Source of the DNA: Sphingobacteriales bacterium
Lineage (GTDB): Bacteria > Bacteroidota > Bacteroidia > Chitinophagales > Chitinophagaceae
NCBI GenBank assembly: GCA_003963365.1
Contig: RXJG01000004.1
Coordinates: forward strand, 350,009-414,008
Direction of reading: 5' to 3'
DNA: 64,000 nucleotides
Under the pieces are notes generated by a model, which saw nothing but the letters and a program-made list of their open reading frames with translations, was not told the DNA's origin and made no database searches. Positions 44,547 through 54,863 of the stretch are shown in pieces. Within the stretch, counting starts at the first letter, position 1. Each line of letters begins with the position of its first letter. The position numbers and the translations under genes were made by a program.

Positions 44547-45992
44547 TTATTTAGCCCACCACAATTTTACATCGGTCTTTGGTCTTGGGTTTGGCGCATT
44601 TGGGTTACGGGCTAATTCTGCCGGGGTATAAGGAAGTCTCGTAGGAATAACGTTTGGATTATCTCCGGCTGCATTAAGTGGTAAAGCCAAAACAGGATAT
44701 CCTGTTCTTCTGTAATCATTAAAAGCTTCAATACCATTTCCTACTAACGAAATGTATTTTTGAGTAATGATTTGTTTTAACTTATCGTCATTAGTACCAC
44801 TCAGCGTAACAACAGATGGATTAGTATTAAAATAATTATCAATTTCTGCTGTTGTCATTCCTATTTTGCTCATATGTGCCCTGATGCCTGCCTGGTAATA
44901 AGCATTGGCATCTCCTGTTGTTCCTAATACCAATGCAGCTTCTGCCAGGATGAAGTTTACTTGCGCATTGGTCAGTAACCTTATTGGTGCTTCACCCGTT
45001 GCACCAGTAAAAAAGGTATTATATTTTGACCGGTTTGCATTAGTAGGTGCCGCGGCAGTAGAGCCATTATCATAACTGGTAAATACATTATTAGGTTTTG
45101 TAAACAACTTGGCTAATCTAACCGTGTCATTCAGGCTTCTTTCTAATGCTAAAAATCTTGAACTCAGCATTTGATCACCGGGCCTGTTAAGTGTATTAAA
45201 TGTATAGATAGCATTTTGATTGCCGACTGAAGGACCAAACGGAACTTCAAAATCAAGATTGTTAGCGTTAATGTAAGTATTAGCCGTTAATACAGAAGAA
45301 ATGGTTGACTTGGCTAAGGTTGGGTTTACATTAGTAAGCTGAATTGCCAGTTTAAGCAATAATGTATTACCCATTCTTGTCCACTTGGTTAAATCGCCTT
45401 TGTATACAATATCATCAGTTCCTGGTTTTAATGTGCTTGTTTTTGTTAAATCAGCTAAACCACTTTTTACCAAATCAAACAGGCTGGTAATATTCAAACC
45501 TGAATTACCCTGGTAAATATCCTGTACTTTATCAAAACGGGGTTGTTCATATTTTAAACCCTGACCGGCTTGTGAATAAGGAACATCGCCCCAAATATCA
45601 GCGGCTACAGAAATAATATAAGCCAACTGAAGTTTAGCAATACCTGAATAAGCAGGATTGTTAGCGGAATTTTGATCAATCAAAATTTGCAGGTTGTTTA
45701 CTGCGCCATTATAAATTTCAAAATTCCATTGGTTATCAAATGAACCATCAAGATTGTAAACATCATAGGCGGCAGTTTGATTGGCCACACCGGCTATATG
45801 TTGTACAATGGCAGAAGTTGCCCTGTTTAAATCATTTGAATTAGCGAATGCTACGGCTACCGTTGCTGTTGGCAATATAGTAGAAGCCGGAACATTTAAA
45901 GGGTTGTTGGGTGTTTGATTTATATCGAGATATTTTTTACACGATGTAAACATTACCAACAACAGCAGTGAAACAATACTTATTCTTCTCAT
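44547..45992 (-). CDS. SusD/RagB-family outer-membrane lipoprotein
   Basis: 481 residues with lipobox FTSC (Cys18). The mature part begins KKYLDINQTPNNP, typical of SusD-like proteins of the SusD_2 group, with helical TPR-like content and the late GIEAFNDYRRTGYP that characterises the family. It caps the SusC barrel and binds the substrate on the cell surface. It is 22 bases downstream of SusC. Confidence 0.95.
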   Translation of the reverse strand: MRRISIVSLLLLVMFTSCKKYLDINQTPNNPLNVPASTILPTATVAVAFANSNDLNRATSAIVQHIAGVANQTAAYDVYNLDGSFDNQWNFEIYNGAVNNLQILIDQNSANNPAYSGIAKLQLAYIISVAADIWGDVPYSQAGQGLKYEQPRFDKVQDIYQGNSGLNITSLFDLVKSGLADLTKTSTLKPGTDDIVYKGDLTKWTRMGNTLLLKLAIQLTNVNPTLAKSTISSVLTANTYINANNLDFEVPFGPSVGNQNAIYTFNTLNRPGDQMLSSRFLALERSLNDTVRLAKLFTKPNNVFTSYDNGSTAAAPTNANRSKYNTFFTGATGEAPIRLLTNAQVNFILAEAALVLGTTGDANAYYQAGIRAHMSKIGMTTAEIDNYFNTNPSVVTLSGTNDDKLKQIITQKYISLVGNGIEAFNDYRRTGYPVLALPLNAAGDNPNVIPTRLPYTPAELARNPNAPNPRPKTDVKLWWAK

Positions 45993-46014
45993 ATCTTAAT
46001 GTTTTTTCAGATTA

Positions 46015-49000
46015 TTATAATGATAATTTCAGGCTAACACCCACTGTTCTGGCATTAGGGGCACTTTGTAATTCAAGACCCCTGATATTGCCTGCTCCCT
46101 GTGTATTTACTTCCGGATCAATTAACGAGTTAGGAGCTACATAAAATACATTGCGGGCAAACACTGAAAATCTTGCACCATTTATTTTTAATTTTTTAAT
46201 TACATCCGATGGTACATCGTAACTGGCGGATATTTCTCTGAGGCGGAAAACAGTAGCATCATATACGTTGAATTCACTTTGCAATCCACCCAATGCCTGC
46301 CAGTAAGTTTGGGCTGCAACCTGGATATTATTGTCAATATATTTACCGGGAGTAACTTCAATAACACCGGGTAAAATATGTGGCTTATCCCTGTCAACTC
46401 CTGTTTTGTCAAGCATACCTCTTGATTTATATAAGGCAGAGGTAAAGGACAATACCTGGCCACCTTTATTAAAGTCAAAGGTGAAGCCGAATGAAAAACT
46501 CTTGTATTTAAGATTATTAGTGAAACCTATTTTGTAATCATTGTTAGGATCGGCCAGTACCTGGTTAGCAATTAATGGCTGGTAACCACCTGTAGCCGGG
46601 TTGATTAAACGTTGCCCATCATTTGATCTTGGAATAACTCCACCCAAAATAACACCATATGGATATCCCACTTTAATAGAAGGAATAGAACCTGTAAAGG
46701 CACTACCCGGAATACCAAAATTATCAACACCCGGGGCAATAGAAACAACTTTGTTCCTGATGCGGGTATAGTTTGCAGATACATCCCAACGGAAAGTACG
46801 GGTACTAATAACACCTACATTAACTAAGGCTTCAATTCCTTTATTGGTCATTTCGCCAATATTGGTTGTTTTAGTTGAATAGCCTGTTGATACTGGAATG
46901 GCCACATTGATGATCTGGTCTTTACTTACTTGTTTAAAGTAGGCAAAATCTATTGATACCCTGTTTTTAAATAAACCTAAGTTAACGCCAACTTCATTGG
47001 ATGTAGTGAACTCAGGTGAAAGAATTTTGGGAGCAATTCTTGTACTGGCACCAAAACCAGCGGTGCTTCCAAAGGGGAATGTAAAGCTGGCAACATTATT
47101 ACCAAAAGCCCAGCTGGCATAAGTATTATCTAATAAATAAGGCGGAGCATCCTTACCAACTTTAGCACTGCTGGCTCTTATTTTACCATAAGAAAGAATG
47201 CTTGAGTTAATTTTAAACGCATCGGTAAATACAAAACCTAAACTGGCTGAAGGATAGAAATATGTGTTCTTATCTTTTGGAAGGGTGGATGATTGATCAG
47301 CCCGGCCGGTTACTTCCAGAAACAGGTAGTTTTTATACGCCCATGACATCTGGCCATAAAAACCAACTAACCTTGTTTTTGTGTTTGCTTCAAACGATCC
47401 CACGGTGAGTGTTGTAGCATTTGAAACATTATAAAAACCGGGGAATGCCAGGTTATCACCCTGTACTTGTGTACTCTGGAAATATCTTTCATTAATATTT
47501 TGACCTAATATGGCGGTTAAATTCAGGTCTTTTGTAAAAATATTATTTTTCTTACCCGTGATGATAAGATCACCATTTAACTCAGAACGGAAAATGGTAT
47601 TTTCCAGCACCTGCCCGTTAGGAACACGTCCGGATGAAACTGCAAAGATTTGTTTCCGGCGATCGGTATAAGCATCCAGACCAAGGCGATAGCTTACATT
47701 TAACCATTTTGTAACGTCCATACCGGTTGTAACATTACCCAGGAAACGGTATACGTTACTGGTTAACGGGTTTTTATACGCATCATAGTATGGATTATCC
47801 TGTCCGGCGATAATCCAGTTATTCGTTCCGTCGGGATTTTGATATGTACCTTTTGTTTTGTAGGAAGTAAGGTCTAAACTTCTTGGAATTTGAGCAATGA
47901 TACCAAGAGAACTGTTACCATTACCACCCAAAATACCTTTTTGTATAGTATTGATGAAGTTAACCGAACCGCCAAAACTAATTTTATCACGAATCATGGT
48001 ATTACCCCCAAATTTGATAGATGTTCTTTTTAATTCTGTATTGGGAAGAATACCTTTTTGATTAAGGTTGCTGGCAGAAAGAATATAGTTTTGTTTGAGA
48101 TCACCGCCATTTACGGTAACACTGTTGTCGAAGATTGCTCCTTTCTGGAAAAAATCGTTGATGTTATTGGGATAAGCCCGGTAGTCAACGGGGTTACCAT
48201 TTACTAATAAACCATTGGCAACAGAGGGGGTTGAACCGAACTTAGGACCCCACGAGTTTAAAGAAACGTTGGTACTGTAAATACCATTGGTGCCCTGGCC
48301 ATAATCGTTTTGCAATTTGGGTAATCCTATGGCACCTTGTATGGAATAAGATGAGTTTACAATAATCTCGGCTTTATTACGGGCACTGCCACCTTTTTTG
48401 GTAGTAATAATAATTGCACCCGATGAAGCCCTTGATCCATATAATGCAGCGGCTGTTGGTCCTTTAAGGATGTTGATTGACTCGATATTATTAATATCAA
48501 GATCAAGTGCCCTGTTGGCAGGCTGGTTATCACCCAATGTACCTAATGGGCCACCATTGGTTCTGTCCACATCATTACTGATGGGGATACCATCCACAAT
48601 AAATAAAGGCTGGTTATTACCGGTGAAAGAGGTAATACCACGAATATTGATGTTAACGGAAGCACCGGCACTGCCACTGGCATTTGTAATACTTACACCA
48701 GAAACTTTTCCCTGTAATGCATTCACAACATTCACCTCCCCTTTGTCAGCAATCTGGTCGGCTTTAATGTTTTGAGTGGCATAGCCCAGCGATCTTTTAT
48801 CACGGGCAATACCTAAAGAAGTAACAACAACTTCCGATAGTACTTTTTCAGATTGACGGAGTGTTACATCGTAAAAACTTTTTGTTCCGATGTTTACAGT
48901 CACATCTTCCATTCCTACGGAAGAAATAATTAATTGCTTTGCATTTGTGGGAACGGAGATCGAAAAGGTACCATCCGAACTTGTTTTAGTACCCGTACTG

Positions 49001-49140
49001 AAGTTTTTTACAATTACCGAAGCATTAGGAATAGGAGTTCCCGTATTATCGGTTACTTTACCAGTAACTGTCCTGCTTTGAGCATGAACAATACCAGTAC
49101 ACAAGAGGAAGCATATAGCTCCCATCAGAATTTTTCTCAT
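46015..49140 (-). CDS. SusC/RagA-family TonB-dependent outer-membrane transporter
   Basis: 1041 residues. Signal peptide, then a carboxypeptidase-regulatory-like domain (about 22-100, SRTVTGKVTDNTGTPIPNASVIVKN), the plug (about 110-240, with PLFIVDGIPI and the SusC signature ALYGSRASSGAIIITTKKG), and the 22-strand barrel ending GVSLKLSL. It imports glycans, peptides or other large nutrients with TonB energy, paired with SusD. No glycoside hydrolase or peptidase sits near, so the substrate is unclear. A leader hairpin lies upstream. Confidence 0.97.
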   Translation of the reverse strand: MRKILMGAICFLLCTGIVHAQSRTVTGKVTDNTGTPIPNASVIVKNFSTGTKTSSDGTFSISVPTNAKQLIISSVGMEDVTVNIGTKSFYDVTLRQSEKVLSEVVVTSLGIARDKRSLGYATQNIKADQIADKGEVNVVNALQGKVSGVSITNASGSAGASVNINIRGITSFTGNNQPLFIVDGIPISNDVDRTNGGPLGTLGDNQPANRALDLDINNIESINILKGPTAAALYGSRASSGAIIITTKKGGSARNKAEIIVNSSYSIQGAIGLPKLQNDYGQGTNGIYSTNVSLNSWGPKFGSTPSVANGLLVNGNPVDYRAYPNNINDFFQKGAIFDNSVTVNGGDLKQNYILSASNLNQKGILPNTELKRTSIKFGGNTMIRDKISFGGSVNFINTIQKGILGGNGNSSLGIIAQIPRSLDLTSYKTKGTYQNPDGTNNWIIAGQDNPYYDAYKNPLTSNVYRFLGNVTTGMDVTKWLNVSYRLGLDAYTDRRKQIFAVSSGRVPNGQVLENTIFRSELNGDLIITGKKNNIFTKDLNLTAILGQNINERYFQSTQVQGDNLAFPGFYNVSNATTLTVGSFEANTKTRLVGFYGQMSWAYKNYLFLEVTGRADQSSTLPKDKNTYFYPSASLGFVFTDAFKINSSILSYGKIRASSAKVGKDAPPYLLDNTYASWAFGNNVASFTFPFGSTAGFGASTRIAPKILSPEFTTSNEVGVNLGLFKNRVSIDFAYFKQVSKDQIINVAIPVSTGYSTKTTNIGEMTNKGIEALVNVGVISTRTFRWDVSANYTRIRNKVVSIAPGVDNFGIPGSAFTGSIPSIKVGYPYGVILGGVIPRSNDGQRLINPATGGYQPLIANQVLADPNNDYKIGFTNNLKYKSFSFGFTFDFNKGGQVLSFTSALYKSRGMLDKTGVDRDKPHILPGVIEVTPGKYIDNNIQVAAQTYWQALGGLQSEFNVYDATVFRLREISASYDVPSDVIKKLKINGARFSVFARNVFYVAPNSLIDPEVNTQGAGNIRGLELQSAPNARTVGVSLKLSL

Positions 49141-49167
49141 GCAGATGGTTTTTAAATTAAAAAATTT

Positions 49168-49190
49168 CCTTATGGGATAGTGCCATAAGG
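49168..49190 (-). promoter_or_regulatory. Hairpin in the susC leader
   Basis: Perfect 8-bp stem (ccttatgg/ccataagg) with a 7-base loop, about 28 bases before the SusC start on the minus strand. A perfect -7-like TATTTTTG (49206-49199) lies just upstream, so transcripts would carry the hairpin near their 5' end. It could stabilise the mRNA or be a regulator site. Confidence 0.5.
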
Positions 49191-49269
49191 CTAAGCAACA
49201 AAAATAACAGTAAAACTTTTTTGTTGTTTGGATGTTAAGACACTTTTTTTGTAAAAAATGCTGCGTAAC

Positions 49270-51675
49270 TTATTTGGTTTTTCCGGCGGAAACGGAGATC
49301 AATAAAACCGGCAACAAGACAAGATTAGTAATCATTGCCACCACTAATGTAAGCGAGGTGAGCCATCCCAACGCCTGTGTTCCGCCAAAATTACTGAAGC
49401 AGAAAATAATAAAACCTGCAATAAGCACTAACGAAGTATAAATAATACTAATACCAGTATGACGAATAGTTTGCTGTATGGTTGCAGGAATTGAGTTGTT
49501 CTGATGCGGCAGTTCCTGTTTGTAGTTTACCAAAAACCGGATAGTAACATCAATCGCAATTCCCAATGCTACACTAAATACTAAAACAGTACTGGGCTTT
49601 AGCGGAATACCCACCCAGCCCATTACACCGGCAGTGATCACTAACGGAATAATATTGGGAATTAAAGAACACAATAAGATTTTTACAGAACGGAAAAGAT
49701 ACAGCATACAAAAGGCAATTAATACAAATGCCCATATTATACTATCCTTTAAACCGTTGATGATATACCGGCTTCCCTCTAAAAAGGTTACACTGGTGCC
49801 GGTGAGTTGGATGTTAGCATTTTGTTTAAAGCTTGTTGTATCAGTATTTTTAGTTGCCAACCCTTTTTCTTTTAAACTATCAAGATACAATTGATATTGC
49901 ATGCTGTCTCTGTTGAAAATCAACTCAGCTTTTGTTTGAATATCTTTTAATATCAATGGCAGTCTTGCCGATCCAACATCTTCCATACTCACACTGATGC
50001 GGGCCATTTGCTTGCTGCTGTCCATGAATGTACTCACCAGTTTGCTGAATGAATTGGCTTTGGCGCTTGAATCTCCTTTCATCTGCAAATAAGGAGCAAG
50101 AAAAGCTAAATCAAAATTATCGGGCATAGCGTACATAGTTGAATCACCATAATAACCCTGCCGGGCAAATTTTAATCCTTCATCCAGCGATAGCGGTTTT
50201 GCCATCTCAGGTTTGGAAGCAATGTATTGTGCCAGTGAATCAATCTTTAATAAGTTGGTGAGATTTCTGGAAACACCATATTTCTTTTTGGTGTCCACTA
50301 CAATTTCCAGTGGCATTACCCCATGAAAATGTTTTTCAAAAAATTTGAGATCTGTATATAGTTTATCATTCTTTGGCAGATCATCTACAATATATCCAAC
50401 AGATTTTAATTTGAATATTCCCACTACAGCAAAGATCAATATGGCAACAGTGAGTGCATATACAGTTTTGCGATGATCAAACACCCATTTTTCAATTTGA
50501 ATGAGTGTTTTATTCAACCATGGATTGTCCAGGTATTTTACATGACGTGGTTTGGGCATCGGCAAATAACTAAGCGAGGCAGGCAACAACATAAACGATA
50601 CGAAGAACAGCGACATAATGTTGATACCTGCTACTACACCAAACTCTTTCAATACAGCGCTTTTGGTTAAAGCAAATACAGCAAAACCAATAGCCGCAGT
50701 AATATTACAAAACAGGGTAACCACACCCATACGACTCACCATATTGATTAGTGATGCTTCTTTATTCCCACTGACCCGGTATTCCGTATGATACTTATTG
50801 AGAAAGTAAATGCAGTTGGGGATACCAATCACCACAATTAATGGCGGAATGAGTGCATTTAATAAAGTGATCTTGTATTCAAACAAATGCATGGTACCCA
50901 GGCTCCATAATACACCAATGATCACTACTGCAATTGACAATAACGTAGCACTGACAGAACGGAAGAATATCAATAATATTAATGCCGAAAGTAATACTGA
51001 CCCTAATAGAAATAATTTCATCTCATCTGCAATGCGGGTGCTGATAATTGTACGCACCATTGGTAAACCACTAATGGCGAGTTGAATATTATTTTGCTTT
51101 TCAAATTTCGAAGTAGCATTTAATATACCGGCCACTACAACATTTCTTTTCGGTGAACTCAATACCTCTTTATTGATACTCACCGCCATCAAATAAACTT
51201 TTGAGGCAGGATTATAAAGAAGACCTTTATAAAAAAGCTGACTTTCAAATACAGCTCTTGCACTGTCTAATGCTGCTTGTGATTGATAATTGTTTTTGAA
51301 AATAGTGACAGGCTTCAATTTTTCAGTAGCACTGTCTTTTACTAATGAAACTGTTTCAGGTATAGATAAGATGCCATTTACGCCATCTACTTTTTTTATT
51401 TCTTTACCAAGATCCGTATAGCTGTTGAAAAGAGCAAGATCAAAAAACTTATCACTGCTAAAGCCTATCACCATCGTATTGCCATCATCTCCAAACTTCT
51501 GACGGAATTCCTGGTATTCTTTATACTTAGGATTATCAGTAGGGATAGCACGGGCAAATTCATAACTCATTTTTACCTGGCTGGCAAAATATCCCATTAC
51601 AATGGTAGAAAGAAAAAGAAAAATAAGAACGGGTAAACGGTTTTTTAAAACAAAACGGGCCAGGTTTGTCCACAT
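49270..51675 (-). CDS. RND/MMPL-family exporter
   Basis: 801 residues with two repeats, each one helix + large loop + five helices (first helix about 11-29; second repeat from about 395). Motifs include PTDNPKYKEYQEFRQKFGDDGNTMVIGFSS in the first loop and VFSVALGIAIDVTIRFLVNY late. MMPL-type proteins export lipids or other hydrophobic compounds across the inner membrane. It is transcribed towards susC, but a 129-base gap holds the susC leader, so it is probably separate. Confidence 0.9.
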   Translation of the reverse strand: MWTNLARFVLKNRLPVLIFLFLSTIVMGYFASQVKMSYEFARAIPTDNPKYKEYQEFRQKFGDDGNTMVIGFSSDKFFDLALFNSYTDLGKEIKKVDGVNGILSIPETVSLVKDSATEKLKPVTIFKNNYQSQAALDSARAVFESQLFYKGLLYNPASKVYLMAVSINKEVLSSPKRNVVVAGILNATSKFEKQNNIQLAISGLPMVRTIISTRIADEMKLFLLGSVLLSALILLIFFRSVSATLLSIAVVIIGVLWSLGTMHLFEYKITLLNALIPPLIVVIGIPNCIYFLNKYHTEYRVSGNKEASLINMVSRMGVVTLFCNITAAIGFAVFALTKSAVLKEFGVVAGINIMSLFFVSFMLLPASLSYLPMPKPRHVKYLDNPWLNKTLIQIEKWVFDHRKTVYALTVAILIFAVVGIFKLKSVGYIVDDLPKNDKLYTDLKFFEKHFHGVMPLEIVVDTKKKYGVSRNLTNLLKIDSLAQYIASKPEMAKPLSLDEGLKFARQGYYGDSTMYAMPDNFDLAFLAPYLQMKGDSSAKANSFSKLVSTFMDSSKQMARISVSMEDVGSARLPLILKDIQTKAELIFNRDSMQYQLYLDSLKEKGLATKNTDTTSFKQNANIQLTGTSVTFLEGSRYIINGLKDSIIWAFVLIAFCMLYLFRSVKILLCSLIPNIIPLVITAGVMGWVGIPLKPSTVLVFSVALGIAIDVTIRFLVNYKQELPHQNNSIPATIQQTIRHTGISIIYTSLVLIAGFIIFCFSNFGGTQALGWLTSLTLVVAMITNLVLLPVLLISVSAGKTK

Positions 51676-51801
51676 AAAAAAATGGCTTTGTAGTAAGCCG
51701 CAAAGAAACTAAAACAACAGGGGCCTGCAAAATAAAAGTATAGTGTTATGGATAACCATTTGTTAAGGCCCTATGCGATATTTAAGTCTTATTTTTGGCT
51801 T

Positions 51802-54111
51802 ATGTCGTTAGCCCGTAATTTTTTTTTCTTTCTGTTATTAGTGCCGCTAACCCTGGTGGCACAATTGCCTCCAATAGGCGAATGGCGTATGCACCTTGAT
51901 TATTTTGCCGGCAAGGCCATTACGCAAAGCGATAAGATGATCTATTGTGCTTCGCCGGCAAGTTTCTTCAGCATTGATAAAACAGACAATGTAATTACCC
52001 GTTACGATAAGGTTTCGGGCCTGCATGATATTGGTATCAATACATTAAGTTATGATGCATCCGACGATAAACTGCTGGTGGCTTATGCAAACAGTAATAT
52101 TGATGTATTGTATAAAACAGATGTATATAATATCCCGGAGATTAAACGAAAAAATATAAATGGTGATAAAAACATCTACAATATTTTCTTTCGGAATAAG
52201 AAAGCATTTCTTTCCACAGGGTTGGGCGTTATAGTAGCGGACCTGGAGAAATATGAAATAAAAGAAACCTGGTTTATTGGCGATGGGGGCAATAATGTAA
52301 AAGTGAATGGCTTTACAGCTGATAATAATTTGTACTATGCTGCTACGGAGGAAGGACTAAAAACTGCAGCACAATCCACTTCTAATCTTACTGATTACCG
52401 AAACTGGACCGTGGTTAGTGGAACAGCTAATTTAAGCAGTGGTGCCTGTAAAGATGTAGTGAATGTAAATGGGAAGATCATCTTGCTTAAGAATGATTCG
52501 TTACTGGTAAATAATAATGGCAACTGGAATTTGTTTTATGATGACGATTTTGAAATGATCAATCTTACAGTAAACAATGATAAACTTGTAGTAACAGAAA
52601 AGAAAGGAGATTATACGGATACAAGGATTATTGTACTAAATACAAATGGAGTAATTGAAAAAACTGTTGACAAAAGAGATGGGTTTGCTCATCCATTACA
52701 GGCGGTTGCAGATGGTACTAATATTTGGGCAACCGATTTATATATTGTTTTACAACATAAAGATGGCAACAGTGCTACCGAAACAATTATTCCTAACTCA
52801 CCTTATGGTTCATTAGATGGCGATATGATTGCAGCCGATGGAGCCATGTGGGTTTGTGGTGGTTCAGTAGATGATGCGTGGAATTATCAATACAACCGTA
52901 CCGGACTTTTTAAATTTAAAGAAGATGTATGGACTCCAATAAATCAAAACATTCCGGCTTATCAATGGATGGATACTGTGTATGATATAATTACAGTGGC
53001 AATAGATCCAAGAGATGAAACAATATACGCTGGTTCATATGGAAGAGGTTTGGCAGAGATACATGCTGATAAAAGTTTTAAAGTATATAAACAGAATTCA
53101 GCTATTGGCCCAACCGTTGGTGATCCTTTAGCCTACCGCATCAGCGGATTACGGTTTGATGCGGATAATAATTTATGGATCAGCAATTTTGGCTCTACAC
53201 AAAACCTGGTGGTAAAAAAGGCGGACGGAACATGGAAGGCTTTTACCACACCTTTTTTAATTAATGAAAATGCCGTTGCTGATATTGTAATTGATGACAT
53301 TAATCAGAAATGGATTGTTTCGCCAAAAGGAAATGGATTGCTTTGTTTTAACCATGGTGCCAGTATTGATAATACCAGTGATGACCGGTGGAGAAGATAC
53401 TTGTTTGGTAAAGGGAATGGAAATCTGCCAAGTAACCAGGTAAATTGCATTGCAAAAGATAAAGATGGTTTTATTTGGGCAGGAACGGATAAAGGAGTTG
53501 CCATTGTTCAATGTACGCAGGATGTATTTAATGGTGCCGGATGTGAAGCATTAATACCAGTTGTACAGCAGGATCGGTTTGCCGGCTATTTATTTGGTAA
53601 CGAAGATGTGAGAACCATTGCAGTGGATGGTGCCAATCGTAAATGGGTAGGAACAAGAAACGGAGTGTGGTTAATTAGTGCCGATGGAGAAAAAGTGATT
53701 TATCGTTTTACAGAGGATAATAGTCCGCTATTGAGCAATGAAATTAAAAGAATTGCTATTGACCCAAAGACAGGTGAAGTATTCATCACTACGTTTAATG
53801 GTTTGTGTTCTTTCAGAAGTACTGCTACAGAAGGAACGGATGTGAATAAAGATGTATTGGTATTTCCCAATCCAGTTCCACCAAATTATAATGGTACTAT
53901 TGCCATTAAAGGATTAGTGAATAATGCTATTGTAAAAATTACAGAGATGGATGGAAGATTAGTGTATCAAACAAGAGCATTGGGAGGACAAGCTATTTGG
54001 AATGGTAAAGATTATAAAGGAAGAAAAATTTCCACAGGCGTTTACCTGGTGCTGGTGGCCGATGAAACCAATACAGAAAAAACAGTCGCTAAAATTGTAT
54101 TCATCCGTTAA
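51802..54111 (+). CDS. porZ: Type IX secretion-associated protein PorZ
   Basis: About 769 residues from the ATG at 51802, which places the signal peptide (RNFFFFLLLVPLTLVAQ) at the N-terminus; an 18-codon longer frame exists. Two propeller-like domains of short repeats (for example SPASFFSIDKTDNVITRYDKVSGL, WAGTDKGVAIV, KWVGTRNGVWLI) end in a T9SS type A sorting tail (about the last 80 residues, FPNPV ... GVYLVLV). PorZ is part of the surface attachment complex that helps anchor T9SS cargo. It is followed by recO, a neighbourhood typical for Bacteroidota. Confidence 0.88.
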   Translation: MSLARNFFFFLLLVPLTLVAQLPPIGEWRMHLDYFAGKAITQSDKMIYCASPASFFSIDKTDNVITRYDKVSGLHDIGINTLSYDASDDKLLVAYANSNIDVLYKTDVYNIPEIKRKNINGDKNIYNIFFRNKKAFLSTGLGVIVADLEKYEIKETWFIGDGGNNVKVNGFTADNNLYYAATEEGLKTAAQSTSNLTDYRNWTVVSGTANLSSGACKDVVNVNGKIILLKNDSLLVNNNGNWNLFYDDDFEMINLTVNNDKLVVTEKKGDYTDTRIIVLNTNGVIEKTVDKRDGFAHPLQAVADGTNIWATDLYIVLQHKDGNSATETIIPNSPYGSLDGDMIAADGAMWVCGGSVDDAWNYQYNRTGLFKFKEDVWTPINQNIPAYQWMDTVYDIITVAIDPRDETIYAGSYGRGLAEIHADKSFKVYKQNSAIGPTVGDPLAYRISGLRFDADNNLWISNFGSTQNLVVKKADGTWKAFTTPFLINENAVADIVIDDINQKWIVSPKGNGLLCFNHGASIDNTSDDRWRRYLFGKGNGNLPSNQVNCIAKDKDGFIWAGTDKGVAIVQCTQDVFNGAGCEALIPVVQQDRFAGYLFGNEDVRTIAVDGANRKWVGTRNGVWLISADGEKVIYRFTEDNSPLLSNEIKRIAIDPKTGEVFITTFNGLCSFRSTATEGTDVNKDVLVFPNPVPPNYNGTIAIKGLVNNAIVKITEMDGRLVYQTRALGGQAIWNGKDYKGRKISTGVYLVLVADETNTEKTVAKIVFIR

Positions 54112-54119
54112 GCAAAACT

Positions 54120-54863
54120 GTGAGCCAGTTACATACTACCAAAGCAATCATTCTCCGCACTGTTAAATATGGTGAAACCAGTTTGGTGGTTTCAGCTTAT
54201 ACCGAACTCTTCGGTATTCAGTCTTATTTGGTCAATGGTGTAAGAACATCTTCAAAGAAAGGTGCCGGTAAAGCCAATTTATTTCAGCCGGGTTCTATAC
54301 TGGAGTTGATTGTTTATCATAATGAATTAAAAAATCTTCAGCGCATAAAAGAATTTAAGTGGAGTTATCTCTATCAGCAGGTATTAAGTGATGTGATTAA
54401 AAATTCTATTGTACTGTTTATGGTGGAGCTGATACAGAAATGTATTAAGCAACCGGAAACCAATGCCGATCTTTTCAACTTTATTGAAGAGTCATTGATT
54501 CAGGCAGATAAAAGTACTCAGCAGGTGACCGCTAATTTTCCGCTGTATTTTGCTATTCATTTAGCGGCCTTCTTTGGGTTTCAATTACAGGATAATTATT
54601 CCGCTGTCAACAATGTTCTCGATTTGCAGGAAGGTTTTTTTGTGGCTGAAAAACCTATCCATCCATATTTTATTGAAGGAAGGCTGAGTGAGGTTATGGG
54701 TGAATTATTAAAAGTGATGCAGCCAAATGAACTGGAACAATTACTGCTCAATCATGAAATAAGAAGAAGTCTGCTCAACAACCTGCAACTATTTTATGCA
54801 CTGCATATACAGGAGTTTGGCCAACTAAAATCATTAATTGTATTGCAGGAAGTATTAAATTAA
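54120..54863 (+). CDS. recO: DNA repair protein RecO
   Basis: 247 residues from a GTG start 8 bases after porZ; no nearby ATG would keep the OB fold. N-terminal OB fold ([29 protein letters not shown]) and helical C-terminal domain. No zinc-binding Cys cluster is seen. It loads RecA on SSB-coated DNA with RecR. The 3' end overlaps the convergent amidohydrolase by 9 bases. Confidence 0.94.
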   Translation: MSQLHTTKAIILRTVKYGETSLVVSAYTELFGIQSYLVNGVRTSSKKGAGKANLFQPGSILELIVYHNELKNLQRIKEFKWSYLYQQVLSDVIKNSIVLFMVELIQKCIKQPETNADLFNFIEESLIQADKSTQQVTANFPLYFAIHLAAFFGFQLQDNYSAVNNVLDLQEGFFVAEKPIHPYFIEGRLSEVMGELLKVMQPNELEQLLLNHEIRRSLLNNLQLFYALHIQEFGQLKSLIVLQEVLN

